Shown: piece by piece, positions 28,746 to 39,164 of the stretch
How positions within the stretch are numbered: position 1 is the stretch's first letter
Layout: every line of letters starts with the position of its first letter
NCBI GenBank assembly: GCA_026399475.1
Contig: JAPLQY010000015.1
Location: 112,077 to 176,076, forward strand
Direction of reading: 5' to 3'
DNA from: Rhodocyclales bacterium
Lineage (GTDB): Bacteria > Pseudomonadota > Gammaproteobacteria > Burkholderiales > Rhodocyclaceae
DNA length: 64,000 bases
Made by a program: the position numbers and the translations under genes
The notes under the pieces: generated by a model
Seen by the model: the letters and a program-made list of their open reading frames with translations, nothing else
The model's database searches: none
Told to the model about the DNA's origin: nothing

Positions 28746-30667
28746 AAAAGGAAATCTGGTTCGGCCTCGCCATCCTCGCTGCAGTGGTGATTGGCGTCTT
28801 CATCCTGATGCCGCCGCCATCGCAAATGACCAATGGGCATCTGGGCCTGCTGATGCTGGCCCTGATCGTGGTCGCCATCATGCTGGGTTTCCCCACCGCC
28901 TTTACCCTGATGGGCATGGGCATGATGTTCGCCTATCTGGCCTTTCGCAGCCGGGCGCCCGACCTGGCGGTGCAGCAGACCCTCGACCTGATGGTGCAGC
29001 GCGCCTATTCGGTGATGTCCAACGATGTGCTGATCTCGATCCCTTTGTTCGTGTTCATGGGCTATCTGGTCGAGCGCGCCAACCTGATCGAAAAGCTGTT
29101 CAAGAGCCTGCACCTGGCAATGGCGCGGGTGCCGGGGTCGCTGGCCGTGGCGACAGTGGTGACCTGCGCGATATTTGCCACCGCCACCGGCATCGTCGGC
29201 GCTGTCGTGACCTTGATGGGTTTGCTCGCCCTGCCGGCCATGCTGAAGGCTGGTTATCACGTCAGGCTTGCGGCCGGTGCGATCACTGCTGGCGGCTGCC
29301 TGGGCATCCTGATACCGCCTTCGGTCCTGCTGATCGTGTATGGCGCCACGGCAGGTGTCTCGGTGGTGAAGCTTTACGCTGGTGCCTTCTTTCCCGGAAT
29401 AATGCTGGCGGGCCTCTACGTGGGTTACATCATTGTCATGGCAAAAATACAGCCCCACCATGCACCGCCGTTGTCCGAGGAGGATCGGCACGTGGTACTG
29501 CCGGAATTTGCCGAGTCGGTAAGCCGTACTTTCGGCAGCAACGTCGTCAAGGGTCTGGTCGCAGCGCTCAAGGGCAACATCAATGTCAATGTGGCGCGCG
29601 GCGTGCTGGCGAAGCAGTTGTTCATCGCGCTGCTTCCCGCCTTGCTGTTTACTGTCGCAATGGGCCTGACCTACCGCATGGTGACGACACCTCCGGAGGC
29701 CATTTCATCGGATGTAGTTGAAATGGGCACCGGGTTTGGCAACGAGGAGGACAAGTCGGACGGTGGCGGCCTCCAGGAGCCGAAGGACGAAGGCGGACTC
29801 AAGGAGCCGCCGGCCGAAGGGGTCAAGGAGCCGGTAGTCGCCACGGTCGAAAAGAAGTCCGTTCCGGTAGCTGCGCCTGTGAAGGCTGCGGAGGCGGCGC
29901 CGGCAGAGCGACTGCCGGCTCCGCTCCCATACTGGATCAGCTTCGGAATCGGCGTCGCCGGACTGGCGGTTTTCTATGCCATCTTCACCTTTGCCCGACT
30001 CGAAATCTTCAAGATGCTGCTGGCGTCGTTTTTCCCGCTGGCGATGCTGATCATCGCCGTGCTGGGCACCATCGTCTTTGGGCTGGCGACACCGACCGAG
30101 GCGGCAGCGATGGGCTCGATGGGCGGCCTGCTGCTGGCGGCGGCCTATGGGCGCCTGAACATGGGAGTGGTCAAGGAGTCGGTATTCCTGACGGCCAAGA
30201 CCAGCGCCATGGTGTGCTGGCTGTTCGTCGGTTCCTCGATCTTTTCGGCGGCCTTCGCCCTGCTCGGCGGGCAGGAGATCATCAACAAGTGGGTGCTGTC
30301 GCTGGACATGACGCCGACGCAGTTCATGTTACTGGCCCAGACGATTATTTTCATTCTGGGCTGGCCCCTGGAGTGGACGGAGATCATCGTCATCTTCATG
30401 CCGATCTTTATCCCGCTGCTGCCGCATTTCAACATCGATCCCTTGTTCTTCGGTCTGCTCGTGGCGCTCAACCTGCAGACGGCCTTCCTTTCGCCGCCGG
30501 TGGCGATGGCGGCCTTCTACCTGAAGGGCGTCTCGCCGCCGCACGTCACGCTGAATCAGATTTTCCTCGGTATGATGCCGTTCATGGGTATTCAGGTATT
30601 CGCGCTATTCCTGTTATACATGTTCCCGGGAATCGGTTTGTGGCTGCCGGAATTGCTCTACAAGTGA
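28742..30667 (+). CDS. dctM: TRAP transporter large permease, DctM type, with large internal insertion
   Basis: 641 residues, about 200 more than a standard DctM. The N-terminal part (35-235: GFPTAFTLMGMGMMFAYL, GGCLGILIPPSVLLIVYG) and C-terminal part (from about 440: FGLATPTEAAAMGS, PLEWTEIIVIFMPIFIPLL) are normal. Between them lies extra sequence with two or three helices around 290-312 and 397-420, and a low-complexity Pro/Glu/Lys segment at about 316-395 with repeats such as LQEPK, LKEPP and VKEP. It is the transport channel of the sodium- or proton-driven TRAP system. The insertion is in frame and shows no sign of frameshift. Confidence 0.9.
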   Translation: MKKEIWFGLAILAAVVIGVFILMPPPSQMTNGHLGLLMLALIVVAIMLGFPTAFTLMGMGMMFAYLAFRSRAPDLAVQQTLDLMVQRAYSVMSNDVLISIPLFVFMGYLVERANLIEKLFKSLHLAMARVPGSLAVATVVTCAIFATATGIVGAVVTLMGLLALPAMLKAGYHVRLAAGAITAGGCLGILIPPSVLLIVYGATAGVSVVKLYAGAFFPGIMLAGLYVGYIIVMAKIQPHHAPPLSEEDRHVVLPEFAESVSRTFGSNVVKGLVAALKGNINVNVARGVLAKQLFIALLPALLFTVAMGLTYRMVTTPPEAISSDVVEMGTGFGNEEDKSDGGGLQEPKDEGGLKEPPAEGVKEPVVATVEKKSVPVAAPVKAAEAAPAERLPAPLPYWISFGIGVAGLAVFYAIFTFARLEIFKMLLASFFPLAMLIIAVLGTIVFGLATPTEAAAMGSMGGLLLAAAYGRLNMGVVKESVFLTAKTSAMVCWLFVGSSIFSAAFALLGGQEIINKWVLSLDMTPTQFMLLAQTIIFILGWPLEWTEIIVIFMPIFIPLLPHFNIDPLFFGLLVALNLQTAFLSPPVAMAAFYLKGVSPPHVTLNQIFLGMMPFMGIQVFALFLLYMFPGIGLWLPELLYK

Positions 30668-30679
30668 GGCAGGTAAAGA

Positions 30680-31852
30680 GTGATTGAATTCGGAACGCCG
30701 GTCTTCTGGCTGGCGCTGCTGCAGATCATCGGCGTCAATATCGTGCTGTCGGGCGACAACGCCGTCGTCATAGCCCTGGCGGCTCGCTCGCTGCCGCCGG
30801 CGCAGCAGAAGAAGGCCATTTTCTGGGGCAGCAGCGCGGCGGTGGCGATGCGCATCATCCTCACCATCGTCGCCGTCGAACTGCTCAAACTGCCGGCGCT
30901 GAAACTGATTGGTGCCTTGCTGCTGTTATGGATTGCGGTGCAGTTGCTGCTGCCAGAGGAGGAGGGTGAAGGCGGCGGAGAGAAAGTCTCGAGTATGGCG
31001 GCTGCCATCCGCACCATTCTCATCGCCGACCTCGTGATGAGCCTGGACAATGTCATCGGCGTGGCGGCGGTGGCCAAGGGCAGCATCCTGCTGCTCATCA
31101 TCGGGCTCGCGATCAGCATCCCGCTGGTGATTTTTGCCAGCACCTTCCTGCTCAAGCTGATGGAGCGCTATCCCGTAATCATTACGCTGGGAGCCGCCCT
31201 GCTCGGCTACGTGGCCGGAGATATGGCAGTGACCGATCCGCTGGTGAGCGCGTGGATTGAGGCCAATGCCGCCTGGCTGCATACTGCGGTGCCGGCCGCC
31301 GGGGTGGCCATCGTGATCGCACTTGGCAAGCTGCTTGCGGCGCGCACCGAGGCAGAAGAGGAGGAGCGACCCCTGGTGGAATTCGGCGTCGCGCCCGGAG
31401 GATTGCCGGAGGGAGATACAAGCATGCACAAACTTCTGCTGCCTGTCGATGGCTCCGATGCGTCGCTGCGGGCGGTCGAACGCTTGCTGGCGATGCGCGG
31501 CTGGTACAAGGACCCGCTGGAGATCCGTCTGCTCAATGTTCAGCATGTCTTGCACAAGGATGTGGCGCAGTTCATCTCGCCCGAGGACATGAAAGGCTAT
31601 TACCACGACGAGGGACTCAAGGAACTGGCGGCGGCGCGTGAGCGACTCGATCGTGCAGGAGTTGCCTACCAGCACCACGTCGTGATCGGCGACCTGGCGG
31701 CCGAGACCATTGCCCATTTCGCCCGGGAGCACGGCATCGGGCAGATCCTGATGTGCACCCATGGCCGTTCGGCGGTTGTCGATCTCGTCCTTGGTTCGGT
31801 CGCCAAGGGGGTCTTGCAGCACACCGATGTGCCGGTGACGCTGGTCCGGTAG
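30680..31852 (+). CDS. TerC-family membrane protein fused to a UspA domain
   Basis: 390 residues from a GTG at 30680. Residues 1-225 are a TerC protein with NIVLSGDNAVVIALAARSL and LVMSLDNVIGVAAVAK. Residues 250-390 are a universal stress protein domain, beginning KLLLPVDGSDASLRAVERLL and ending with the nucleotide-binding GHGRS-like loop (CTHGRSAVVDLVLGSVA). Fusion could couple metal transport to ATP or stress status; this is inference. An internal ATG at the start of the UspA domain (about 31424) could also give a separate USP. It is encoded 12 bases after dctM, probably in the same operon. Confidence 0.9.
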   Translation: MIEFGTPVFWLALLQIIGVNIVLSGDNAVVIALAARSLPPAQQKKAIFWGSSAAVAMRIILTIVAVELLKLPALKLIGALLLLWIAVQLLLPEEEGEGGGEKVSSMAAAIRTILIADLVMSLDNVIGVAAVAKGSILLLIIGLAISIPLVIFASTFLLKLMERYPVIITLGAALLGYVAGDMAVTDPLVSAWIEANAAWLHTAVPAAGVAIVIALGKLLAARTEAEEEERPLVEFGVAPGGLPEGDTSMHKLLLPVDGSDASLRAVERLLAMRGWYKDPLEIRLLNVQHVLHKDVAQFISPEDMKGYYHDEGLKELAAARERLDRAGVAYQHHVVIGDLAAETIAHFAREHGIGQILMCTHGRSAVVDLVLGSVAKGVLQHTDVPVTLVR

Positions 31853-31900
31853 GGATGGAATCGCGATGCCGGTCTGGCCGAACAGGAAGAAGAGGACGCC

Positions 31901-32875
31901 ATGAAACCCAGAATACTGGTTAGCCGGGAAGTCTTTCCCGAAGTGCTGGAACGCTTGCGCCAGCACTTTGAGGTCGATGACAATCAGGCGGATACGGTGC
32001 TCGGCGTCGAAGGGCTCAAGGCGCGCCTGGCCGACAAGGCCGGCGCGCTCACTGCCGGCACCGACCCGGTGACGACGGAGGTGATTGCTGCGGCGCCGGG
32101 CCTCAAGGCAGTCTGCAACATTGCGGTCGGCTACAACAACATCGATCTCGCCGCTTGCACTCGCGCCGGCGTCATGGCGACCAACACGCCGGGCGTGCTC
32201 GACGACACCACGGCAGACCTCGCCTGGGCGCTGCTGATGGCGACGGCACGGCGCCTGCCGGCGGCCGAGCGCTGGCTGCGCAATGGCGAATGGAAGGGTT
32301 GGCAGTTCATCCAGTGGCTGGGTTCCGATGTGCACCAAGCCACACTAGGTATCCTCGGCATGGGGCGCATCGGCCAGACCGTGGCGCGGCGTGCGCTTGG
32401 TTTCGACATGAAGGTGATCTATCACAACCGTACTCCGCTGGCTGCCGACCGGGCGGCCTCCATTCGCGCAACCTGGGTAGACAAGGAAACGTTGCTGCGC
32501 GAGTCGGATTTCCTCGTGCTTCTGCTGCCCTACTCGCCTGCTACGCACCACACCATTGGCGCGGTGGAACTGGCGCTGATGAAGCCCACGGCGCACCTGA
32601 TCAATATCGCGCGCGGCGGCATTGTCGATGACCAGGCCTTGATTGCCGCGCTGAAGGCAGGACGACTGGCGGGTGCCGGGATTGACGTGTTCGAGGGCGA
32701 GCCGAAGTTCAACCCGGGTTTCCTCGAACTCGACAACGTGGCGCTGGCTCCGCACATCGGGTCTTCGTCACGCGCCACTCGCATGGCCATGGCGATGCGG
32801 GCATCGGACAACCTGATTGCCGCCCTCTCCGGTCAGAAGCCGCCGAATCTGCTGAATCCAGAAGCGCTGAAATGA
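31901..32875 (+). CDS. D-isomer-specific 2-hydroxyacid dehydrogenase
   Basis: 324 residues with a substrate domain at both ends and a central NAD(P) Rossmann domain (LGILGMGRIGQTVARRA). Catalytic residues are Arg in NIARGGIVDD, Glu in DVFEGEP and His in LAPHIGSS. NTPGVLDDTTADLAWALL is like glyoxylate/hydroxypyruvate/2-ketogluconate reductases (GhrB type). It should reduce a 2-oxo acid to the D-hydroxy acid, which fits the upstream TRAP system if that imports such acids. The stop overlaps the start of the MFS gene (ATGA). Confidence 0.92.
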   Translation: MKPRILVSREVFPEVLERLRQHFEVDDNQADTVLGVEGLKARLADKAGALTAGTDPVTTEVIAAAPGLKAVCNIAVGYNNIDLAACTRAGVMATNTPGVLDDTTADLAWALLMATARRLPAAERWLRNGEWKGWQFIQWLGSDVHQATLGILGMGRIGQTVARRALGFDMKVIYHNRTPLAADRAASIRATWVDKETLLRESDFLVLLLPYSPATHHTIGAVELALMKPTAHLINIARGGIVDDQALIAALKAGRLAGAGIDVFEGEPKFNPGFLELDNVALAPHIGSSSRATRMAMAMRASDNLIAALSGQKPPNLLNPEALK

Positions 32876-34143
32876 ACCCGATCGCCCCCCGGCCCGCCGT
32901 GCTGCTGGGGCTTGGCGTGGCGATTGCTGCCTACCTGCTGTCCTTTTTTCACCGCGTGGCGCCGGCAGCCATTTCCGGCGACCTGCAGGTCAGCTTTGCC
33001 ATCGGCGGCGCGCAACTCGGCACGCTGGCGGCGACCTACTTCTACGTCTACACCCTGATGCAGATCCCCACCGGGGTGCTGGCCGACACCCTCGGGCCGC
33101 GTCGCATCCTGTTCTGGGGCGGGCTGGTGGCCGGCGTTGGCGCCATACTGTTCGGGTTGGCGCCGAGCTTCGAACTGGCCTTTGTCGGCCGCACGCTGGT
33201 CGGTCTCGGCGTTTCGGTGACCTTCATCGCCATGCTGAAACTGCTGGCGATCGGTTTCGACGAGCGCCGCTTCGCCACGCTGACCGGCCTGTGCATGCTG
33301 ATTGGCAACCTCGGCTCGATCCTGGCCGGCGCGCCGCTGGCTTGGGCGACCCAGGCCGCCGGCTGGCGCCAGGTCTTCGTCGTAGTCGGCCTGCTGTCCT
33401 TCGCACTGGCTTTTGCCAGCCGCGCCTGGGTGATCGAAACGCCGGCCGGAAAAGTCGATCGTGCGGCCTGGCTCTCAGGGCTGGGATCCGTGCTGAAGAA
33501 CCGCGCCACCTGGCCCGGCTTCTTCGCCAACGCCGGGCTTTCCGGTGCCTTCTTCACCTTCGCCGGACTCTGGGCCGTGCCTTACCTGACCCAGATGCAC
33601 GCCATGTCGCGCGCAGTCGCATCCAATCACGTGAGTATTTACTTTCTCGGTTTTGCCGTCGGCTCGGCACTATGGGGCCGGGTCTCCGACGCGGTGGGGC
33701 GGCGCAAGTCGGTGGCGCTTGCCGTTTCGGGCGTGCACGTGCTGGGCTGGTGTGCGTGGTTCTGGGTCACCTGGCGGGCGGACGGCCCTCTACCGCTGGC
33801 GGCGACCTATGGCTTGTGCGTCCTGATGGGTCTGGCCACGGCCGGCTTCACGCTGTCCTGGGCCAGCGCCAAGGAAGTCAATCCGCCGCAACTTTCCGGC
33901 ATGGCCACCAGCGTGGTGAACGTCGGCATCTTCCTCGGCCCGGCCATCCTGCAGCCGACCGTGGGCTGGCTCATGGAGCGCACCTGGGATGGCAGAATGG
34001 AGGCCGGTGTGCGCATCTACTCCGCCGGTGACTGGCGCAACGGCATGATGCTATTGACCGCTGCTGCGGTCACCGGCTGGCTCGCCACCCTGTTCGTCAA
34101 GGAAACCGGCTGCCGCAACATTCATCACGAGATCAAGAAATGA
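32872..34143 (+). CDS. MFS transporter
   Basis: 423 residues with about twelve helices. FFHRVAPAAISGDLQVSF at helix 1, the motif-A loop GVLADTLGPRRILFWGG, and LSWASAKEVNPPQLSGMATSVVN in the second half resemble the anion/sugar-phosphate-like MFS group. The substrate is not identifiable; an organic acid would fit the neighbouring hydroxyacid dehydrogenase. It overlaps both neighbours by four bases (ATGA), so all three genes are translationally coupled. Confidence 0.9.
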   Translation: MNPIAPRPAVLLGLGVAIAAYLLSFFHRVAPAAISGDLQVSFAIGGAQLGTLAATYFYVYTLMQIPTGVLADTLGPRRILFWGGLVAGVGAILFGLAPSFELAFVGRTLVGLGVSVTFIAMLKLLAIGFDERRFATLTGLCMLIGNLGSILAGAPLAWATQAAGWRQVFVVVGLLSFALAFASRAWVIETPAGKVDRAAWLSGLGSVLKNRATWPGFFANAGLSGAFFTFAGLWAVPYLTQMHAMSRAVASNHVSIYFLGFAVGSALWGRVSDAVGRRKSVALAVSGVHVLGWCAWFWVTWRADGPLPLAATYGLCVLMGLATAGFTLSWASAKEVNPPQLSGMATSVVNVGIFLGPAILQPTVGWLMERTWDGRMEAGVRIYSAGDWRNGMMLLTAAAVTGWLATLFVKETGCRNIHHEIKK

Positions 34144-34511
34144 AAGCTATCCTGCTCTACGGCCATGGCGCCCGTAATCCGGAATGGGCCCAGCCCTTCC
34201 ACCGCATCCGCGATGCGATCAAGGCGCGCGACCCGCGCGCGCTGGTGGAGCCGGGCTTTCTCGAACTGATGCGGCCGAGCTTCGAGGAAGGAGTTAACTG
34301 CCTCGTCGAACAGGGCGCCACCGAAATCATTGTGGTCCCGATCTTCATGGCCGCCGGCAGCCACGTAAAGAAGGACCTGCCGCAACTGGCGGCGAATGCC
34401 ATGGGTCGTCACGACGGACTGGTGATTGAACTGGCGCCGCCGGTGGGCGAGGCAGAGTCCGTGCTGGCGGCGATGGCTGACTATGCGCTCAGGGCTCGGC
34501 CCGGCGAGTAG
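34140..34511 (+). CDS. CbiX-like sirohydrochlorin chelatase-type protein
   Basis: A 123-residue single-domain CbiX protein. The two metal-site histidines are seen in LLYGHGARNPEW and FMAAGSHVKKDLP. Short CbiX proteins insert cobalt, nickel or iron into sirohydrochlorin for B12, F430 or sirohaem. Close to nirS (haem d1) and in a genome with a predicted B12 sensor, several tetrapyrrole roles are possible. The usual Ser of HGSR is Ala. It is last in the operon and followed by a strong terminator. Confidence 0.88.
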   Translation: MKAILLYGHGARNPEWAQPFHRIRDAIKARDPRALVEPGFLELMRPSFEEGVNCLVEQGATEIIVVPIFMAAGSHVKKDLPQLAANAMGRHDGLVIELAPPVGEAESVLAAMADYALRARPGE

Positions 34512-34535
34512 TTCGCTGGGATATCCGAAATAAAA

Positions 34536-34561
34536 AAACGGGGGCATGAATGCCCCCGTTT
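34536..34561. terminator. Bidirectional intrinsic terminator
   Basis: Stem aaacgggggca (34536-34546) pairs perfectly with tgcccccgttt (34551-34561) around tgaa, with an A run on the left and T-rich sequence on the right. It can terminate both the rightward cbiX operon and the leftward nirS transcript. Confidence 0.93.
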
Positions 34562-34583
34562 CATTTGCAGCAGACGGAACGAC

Positions 34584-36428
<1,845 letters not shown>

Positions 36429-36574
36429 TTAATCTGGTGCCTGCGGGAATATGTGGAGACGCGGCAAGTCGCTGATTGTTTAGATAAAAATCGTTCTGGA
36501 TTAATGCGTTTGCGGCAAAGCCAGGCGAGGCGGGCATCCCGGGAACATTCTGTGCAGTTTTTGCGGGCCGGGAC

Positions 36575-36609
36575 TTGAATTTTTTACATATAAGAATATA
36601 CTAATATTC
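36575..36609 (+). promoter_or_regulatory. Promoter and operator abutting the MFP start codon; predicted leaderless
   Basis: ttgaat (36575-36580) and tatact (36597-36602) are separated by 16 bases. The expected transcription start is at or within a base or two of the ATG at 36610, and no ribosome binding site exists. An inverted repeat gaatat-acta-atattc (36594-36609) covers the -10 and ends at the start codon. AT-rich repeats of this type are bound by ArsR-family sulfide sensors of the BigR/SqrR/YgaV group, though no such gene is adjacent. Confidence 0.6.
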
Positions 36610-37647
36610 ATGACGACATCGATCCGTTTCCTCCGCAAGGGCCCTCTCTTCCTCCTGACTGCCCTTGTTTCAATACTCGCCGGCCTCGTGCCGGCGAGTA
36701 TTTCTTTTGCTGGTGATACTGCGACGTCCAGCGTCGTGGTGCAACTGCGTGAGGTGGATCTGGGTTTTCCGGTCGAGGCGACTGTCGAAGCAGTGCATCA
36801 GGCCACGGTGGCTGCGCAGATCGCAGGTCGGGTGATCGAAGTTCGTGCCGATGCCGGGCAGCGGGTCAGGCAGGGTGAGTTGCTGATGCGGCTTGATGCG
36901 CGCGAGGCCGCCGGTTCGGATGCAAGTGCGCGGGCCTCGCTGGCGCAGGCGGGGGCAGCGTATGAGCGGACCAAGAATCTTCATGCGCAGAAGTTCGTCA
37001 GTCAGGCCGCGCTCGATCAGGCGGCGGCGGCGTGGCAGACGGCACAGGGTGCGGCAGGGACTTCCGGCGCGGCGCTGTCGCACGGGGCAGTCACGGCACC
37101 AATCTCCGGCGTGGTGGCGCAGCGTCATATCGAACTAGGCGAGATGGCCGCGCAGGGCCGCCCGTTGATCACGGTGTTCGACCCCAAGGGACTGCGCGTG
37201 ATCGCCAGCCTGCCGCAGTACAAACTGGCCGAATTGAAGAAGGCCGGCGGTGCGCGTATCGAGTTTCCTGAAACCGGCATATGGATCAATGCGCTGCGGG
37301 TGGAAATCCTGCCCACCGTGGATGCGCGCAGCCACACCGCGACGGCACGTCTTTACCTGCCGGAAAATATTGAAGGCGTAGTGCCCGGGATGTACGCTCG
37401 CGCCCATTTCACCATCGGACAGGCGCAGAAGCTGACCTTGCCGCCGGCGGCTGTCTTGAGGCGCGGCGAGGTAACCGCGGTGTACGTGCTGGACGCCAAG
37501 GGCGGCGCGCGCCTGCGTCAAGTGCGCATGGGCGAGGCCGTGTCCGGCGGCGAACTTGAAGTGCTGGCGGGCATTAATGCCGGCGAGCGTGTGAGTCTGA
37601 TGCCGGTGAAAACCGGCATCGATCTGAAGATGCCCGCTGCGCGTTGA
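36610..37647 (+). CDS. RND efflux membrane fusion protein
   Basis: 345 residues. Signal peptide (1-34), lipoyl/barrel-sandwich halves (about 60-85 AQIAGRVIEVRADAGQRVRQGELL; 160-180 GAVTAPISGVVAQRHIELGE), a helical hairpin between them (100-150), a beta-barrel (VIASLPQYKLAELKKAG) and a membrane-proximal C-terminus. It is the periplasmic adaptor of the RND pump encoded at 39165. It is the first gene of an operon that also contains sqr. The start codon has no ribosome site, consistent with a leaderless message. Confidence 0.92.
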   Translation: MTTSIRFLRKGPLFLLTALVSILAGLVPASISFAGDTATSSVVVQLREVDLGFPVEATVEAVHQATVAAQIAGRVIEVRADAGQRVRQGELLMRLDAREAAGSDASARASLAQAGAAYERTKNLHAQKFVSQAALDQAAAAWQTAQGAAGTSGAALSHGAVTAPISGVVAQRHIELGEMAAQGRPLITVFDPKGLRVIASLPQYKLAELKKAGGARIEFPETGIWINALRVEILPTVDARSHTATARLYLPENIEGVVPGMYARAHFTIGQAQKLTLPPAAVLRRGEVTAVYVLDAKGGARLRQVRMGEAVSGGELEVLAGINAGERVSLMPVKTGIDLKMPAAR

Positions 37648-37752
37648 AACTGGATCAGCGCTAAGCATGCATCCAATCGCTGGATTAATTCCCATATTGG
37701 TCAGGTGGTCTGATAATCTCTTGTTTTTTCCCAAAACAAACGAGGAGACATC

Positions 37753-39027
37753 ATGGCGCACATCGTAATTCTCGGAGCCGGCATCGGCGGTATGCCCGCA
37801 GCTTATGAAATGAGTGAAATGCTTCGTCCTGGCGACAAGCTGACGGTGATTTCAAACAATCCGATGCACCATTTCACGCCGTCCAATCCATGGGTTGCGG
37901 TCGATTGGCGCAAGCGGGGCGAAATCGAAGTGGAAATTGCCCCGCTGCTGGCGAAGAAGAAAGTCGATTTCATCCCGGTCGGCGCCAAGCGGGTGCATCC
38001 GGACAAGAACCAGATCGAACTGGACGACGGTCGCAGCGTCGACTACGACTTTCTGGTAATCGCCACCGGCCCCAAGCTGGCTTTCGAGGAAGTCGAAGGC
38101 CTGGGACCGAAGGGACACACCCATTCGGTTTGCCACGTCGATCATGCGGTCGAGGCCGAGCAAGCCTGGCAGGAATTCGTCAAGAACCCCGGTCACGTTG
38201 TGGTGGGAGCGGTGCAGATGGCCTCCTGTTACGGTCCGGCCTACGAGTTCGCCATGATCATGGATACCGACCTGCGCCGGCGCAAGATTCGCGACAAGGT
38301 GCCGATGACCTTCGTTACGGCCGAACCCTATATCGGGCATCTCGGCCTGGGCGGCGTCGGCGATTCCAAGGGCTTGATCGAGTCCATCATGCGCGAGCGG
38401 CACATCAAGTGGATCTGCAACGCCAAGACCACCAAGGTCGAGGCCGGCAAGATGTACGTGACGGAACACAACGAGGACGGCACGCCGAAAAAGGAACATG
38501 TGCTCGAGTTCAAATACTCGATGATGCTGCCGGCCTTCAAGGGCATCGATGCGGTGTTCGGCATTGAGGGCCTGACCAACCCGCGCGGCTTCATCCTGAT
38601 TGATGCGTTCCAGCGCAATCCGAAGTTCAAGAACGTCTACTCGGTGGGCGTTTGCGTCGCCATTCCGCCGGTGGAGGCAACACCAGTGCCGACCGGTGCA
38701 CCGAAAACCGGCTACATGATCGAGTCAATGGTCAACGCCACGGTACACAATATTCGTGAAGCAATGGACGGCAAGGAGCCGACGCACAAGGCAACGTGGA
38801 ACGCGGTTTGTCTCGCCGACTTCGGCGATAGCGGGGCCTGCTTCGTGGCCCTGCCGCAAATTCCGCCGCGGAATGTGAACTGGTTCTCGCAAGGCAAGTG
38901 GGTGCATCTGGCCAAGATTGCCTTCGAGAAGTTCTACATGCGCAAGATCAAGAAGGGCACTAGCGAGCATATTTTCGAAAAAATGGTGATGAACTCCTTG
39001 GGCATCATGAAGTTGAAGGACAAGTAA
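37753..39027 (+). CDS. sqr: Sulfide:quinone oxidoreductase, type I
   Basis: 424 residues of the FAD-dependent pyridine-disulfide fold: GAGIGGMPAAYEM (FAD dinucleotide site), ATGPKLAFE, and IPPVEATPVPTGAPKTGYMIE. The three cysteines of type I SQR are present: C127 (SVCHVDH), C159 (ASCYGPAYEF) and C353 (WNAVCLADFGD). The C-terminus (FEKFYMRKIK) carries the amphipathic membrane-binding helices. It oxidises sulfide to polysulfide or S0 and reduces ubiquinone at the inner membrane. A cgaggagacat ribosome site precedes the ATG. It lies between the MFP and RND pump genes, an unusual setting. Confidence 0.94.
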   Translation: MAHIVILGAGIGGMPAAYEMSEMLRPGDKLTVISNNPMHHFTPSNPWVAVDWRKRGEIEVEIAPLLAKKKVDFIPVGAKRVHPDKNQIELDDGRSVDYDFLVIATGPKLAFEEVEGLGPKGHTHSVCHVDHAVEAEQAWQEFVKNPGHVVVGAVQMASCYGPAYEFAMIMDTDLRRRKIRDKVPMTFVTAEPYIGHLGLGGVGDSKGLIESIMRERHIKWICNAKTTKVEAGKMYVTEHNEDGTPKKEHVLEFKYSMMLPAFKGIDAVFGIEGLTNPRGFILIDAFQRNPKFKNVYSVGVCVAIPPVEATPVPTGAPKTGYMIESMVNATVHNIREAMDGKEPTHKATWNAVCLADFGDSGACFVALPQIPPRNVNWFSQGKWVHLAKIAFEKFYMRKIKKGTSEHIFEKMVMNSLGIMKLKDK

Positions 39028-39034
39028 GCACACT

Positions 39035-39135
39035 GTCGACGCAAAGACTCAAGGCAAAGCGGATCCAGGAAACGAAGAGGCCTGACAGAAACAGACCGAC
39101 AATTCCCTCCTTCTCCTCTGCGTCCTTGCGTCGAC
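39035..39135. repeat. Intergenic inverted repeat between sqr and the RND gene
   Basis: gtcgacgcaa at 39035-39044 is matched by ttgcgtcgac at 39126-39135. The arms flank about 80 bases rich in purines on the left and pyrimidines on the right. It resembles the gcgtccttgcgtc-type intergenic repeats common in proteobacteria. It could form a long imperfect hairpin that lowers read-through or stabilises the upstream message. No terminal U run is present. Confidence 0.6.
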
Positions 39136-39164
39136 GTTTTTTCCGGTAGTTTCAAACAGAGGTG

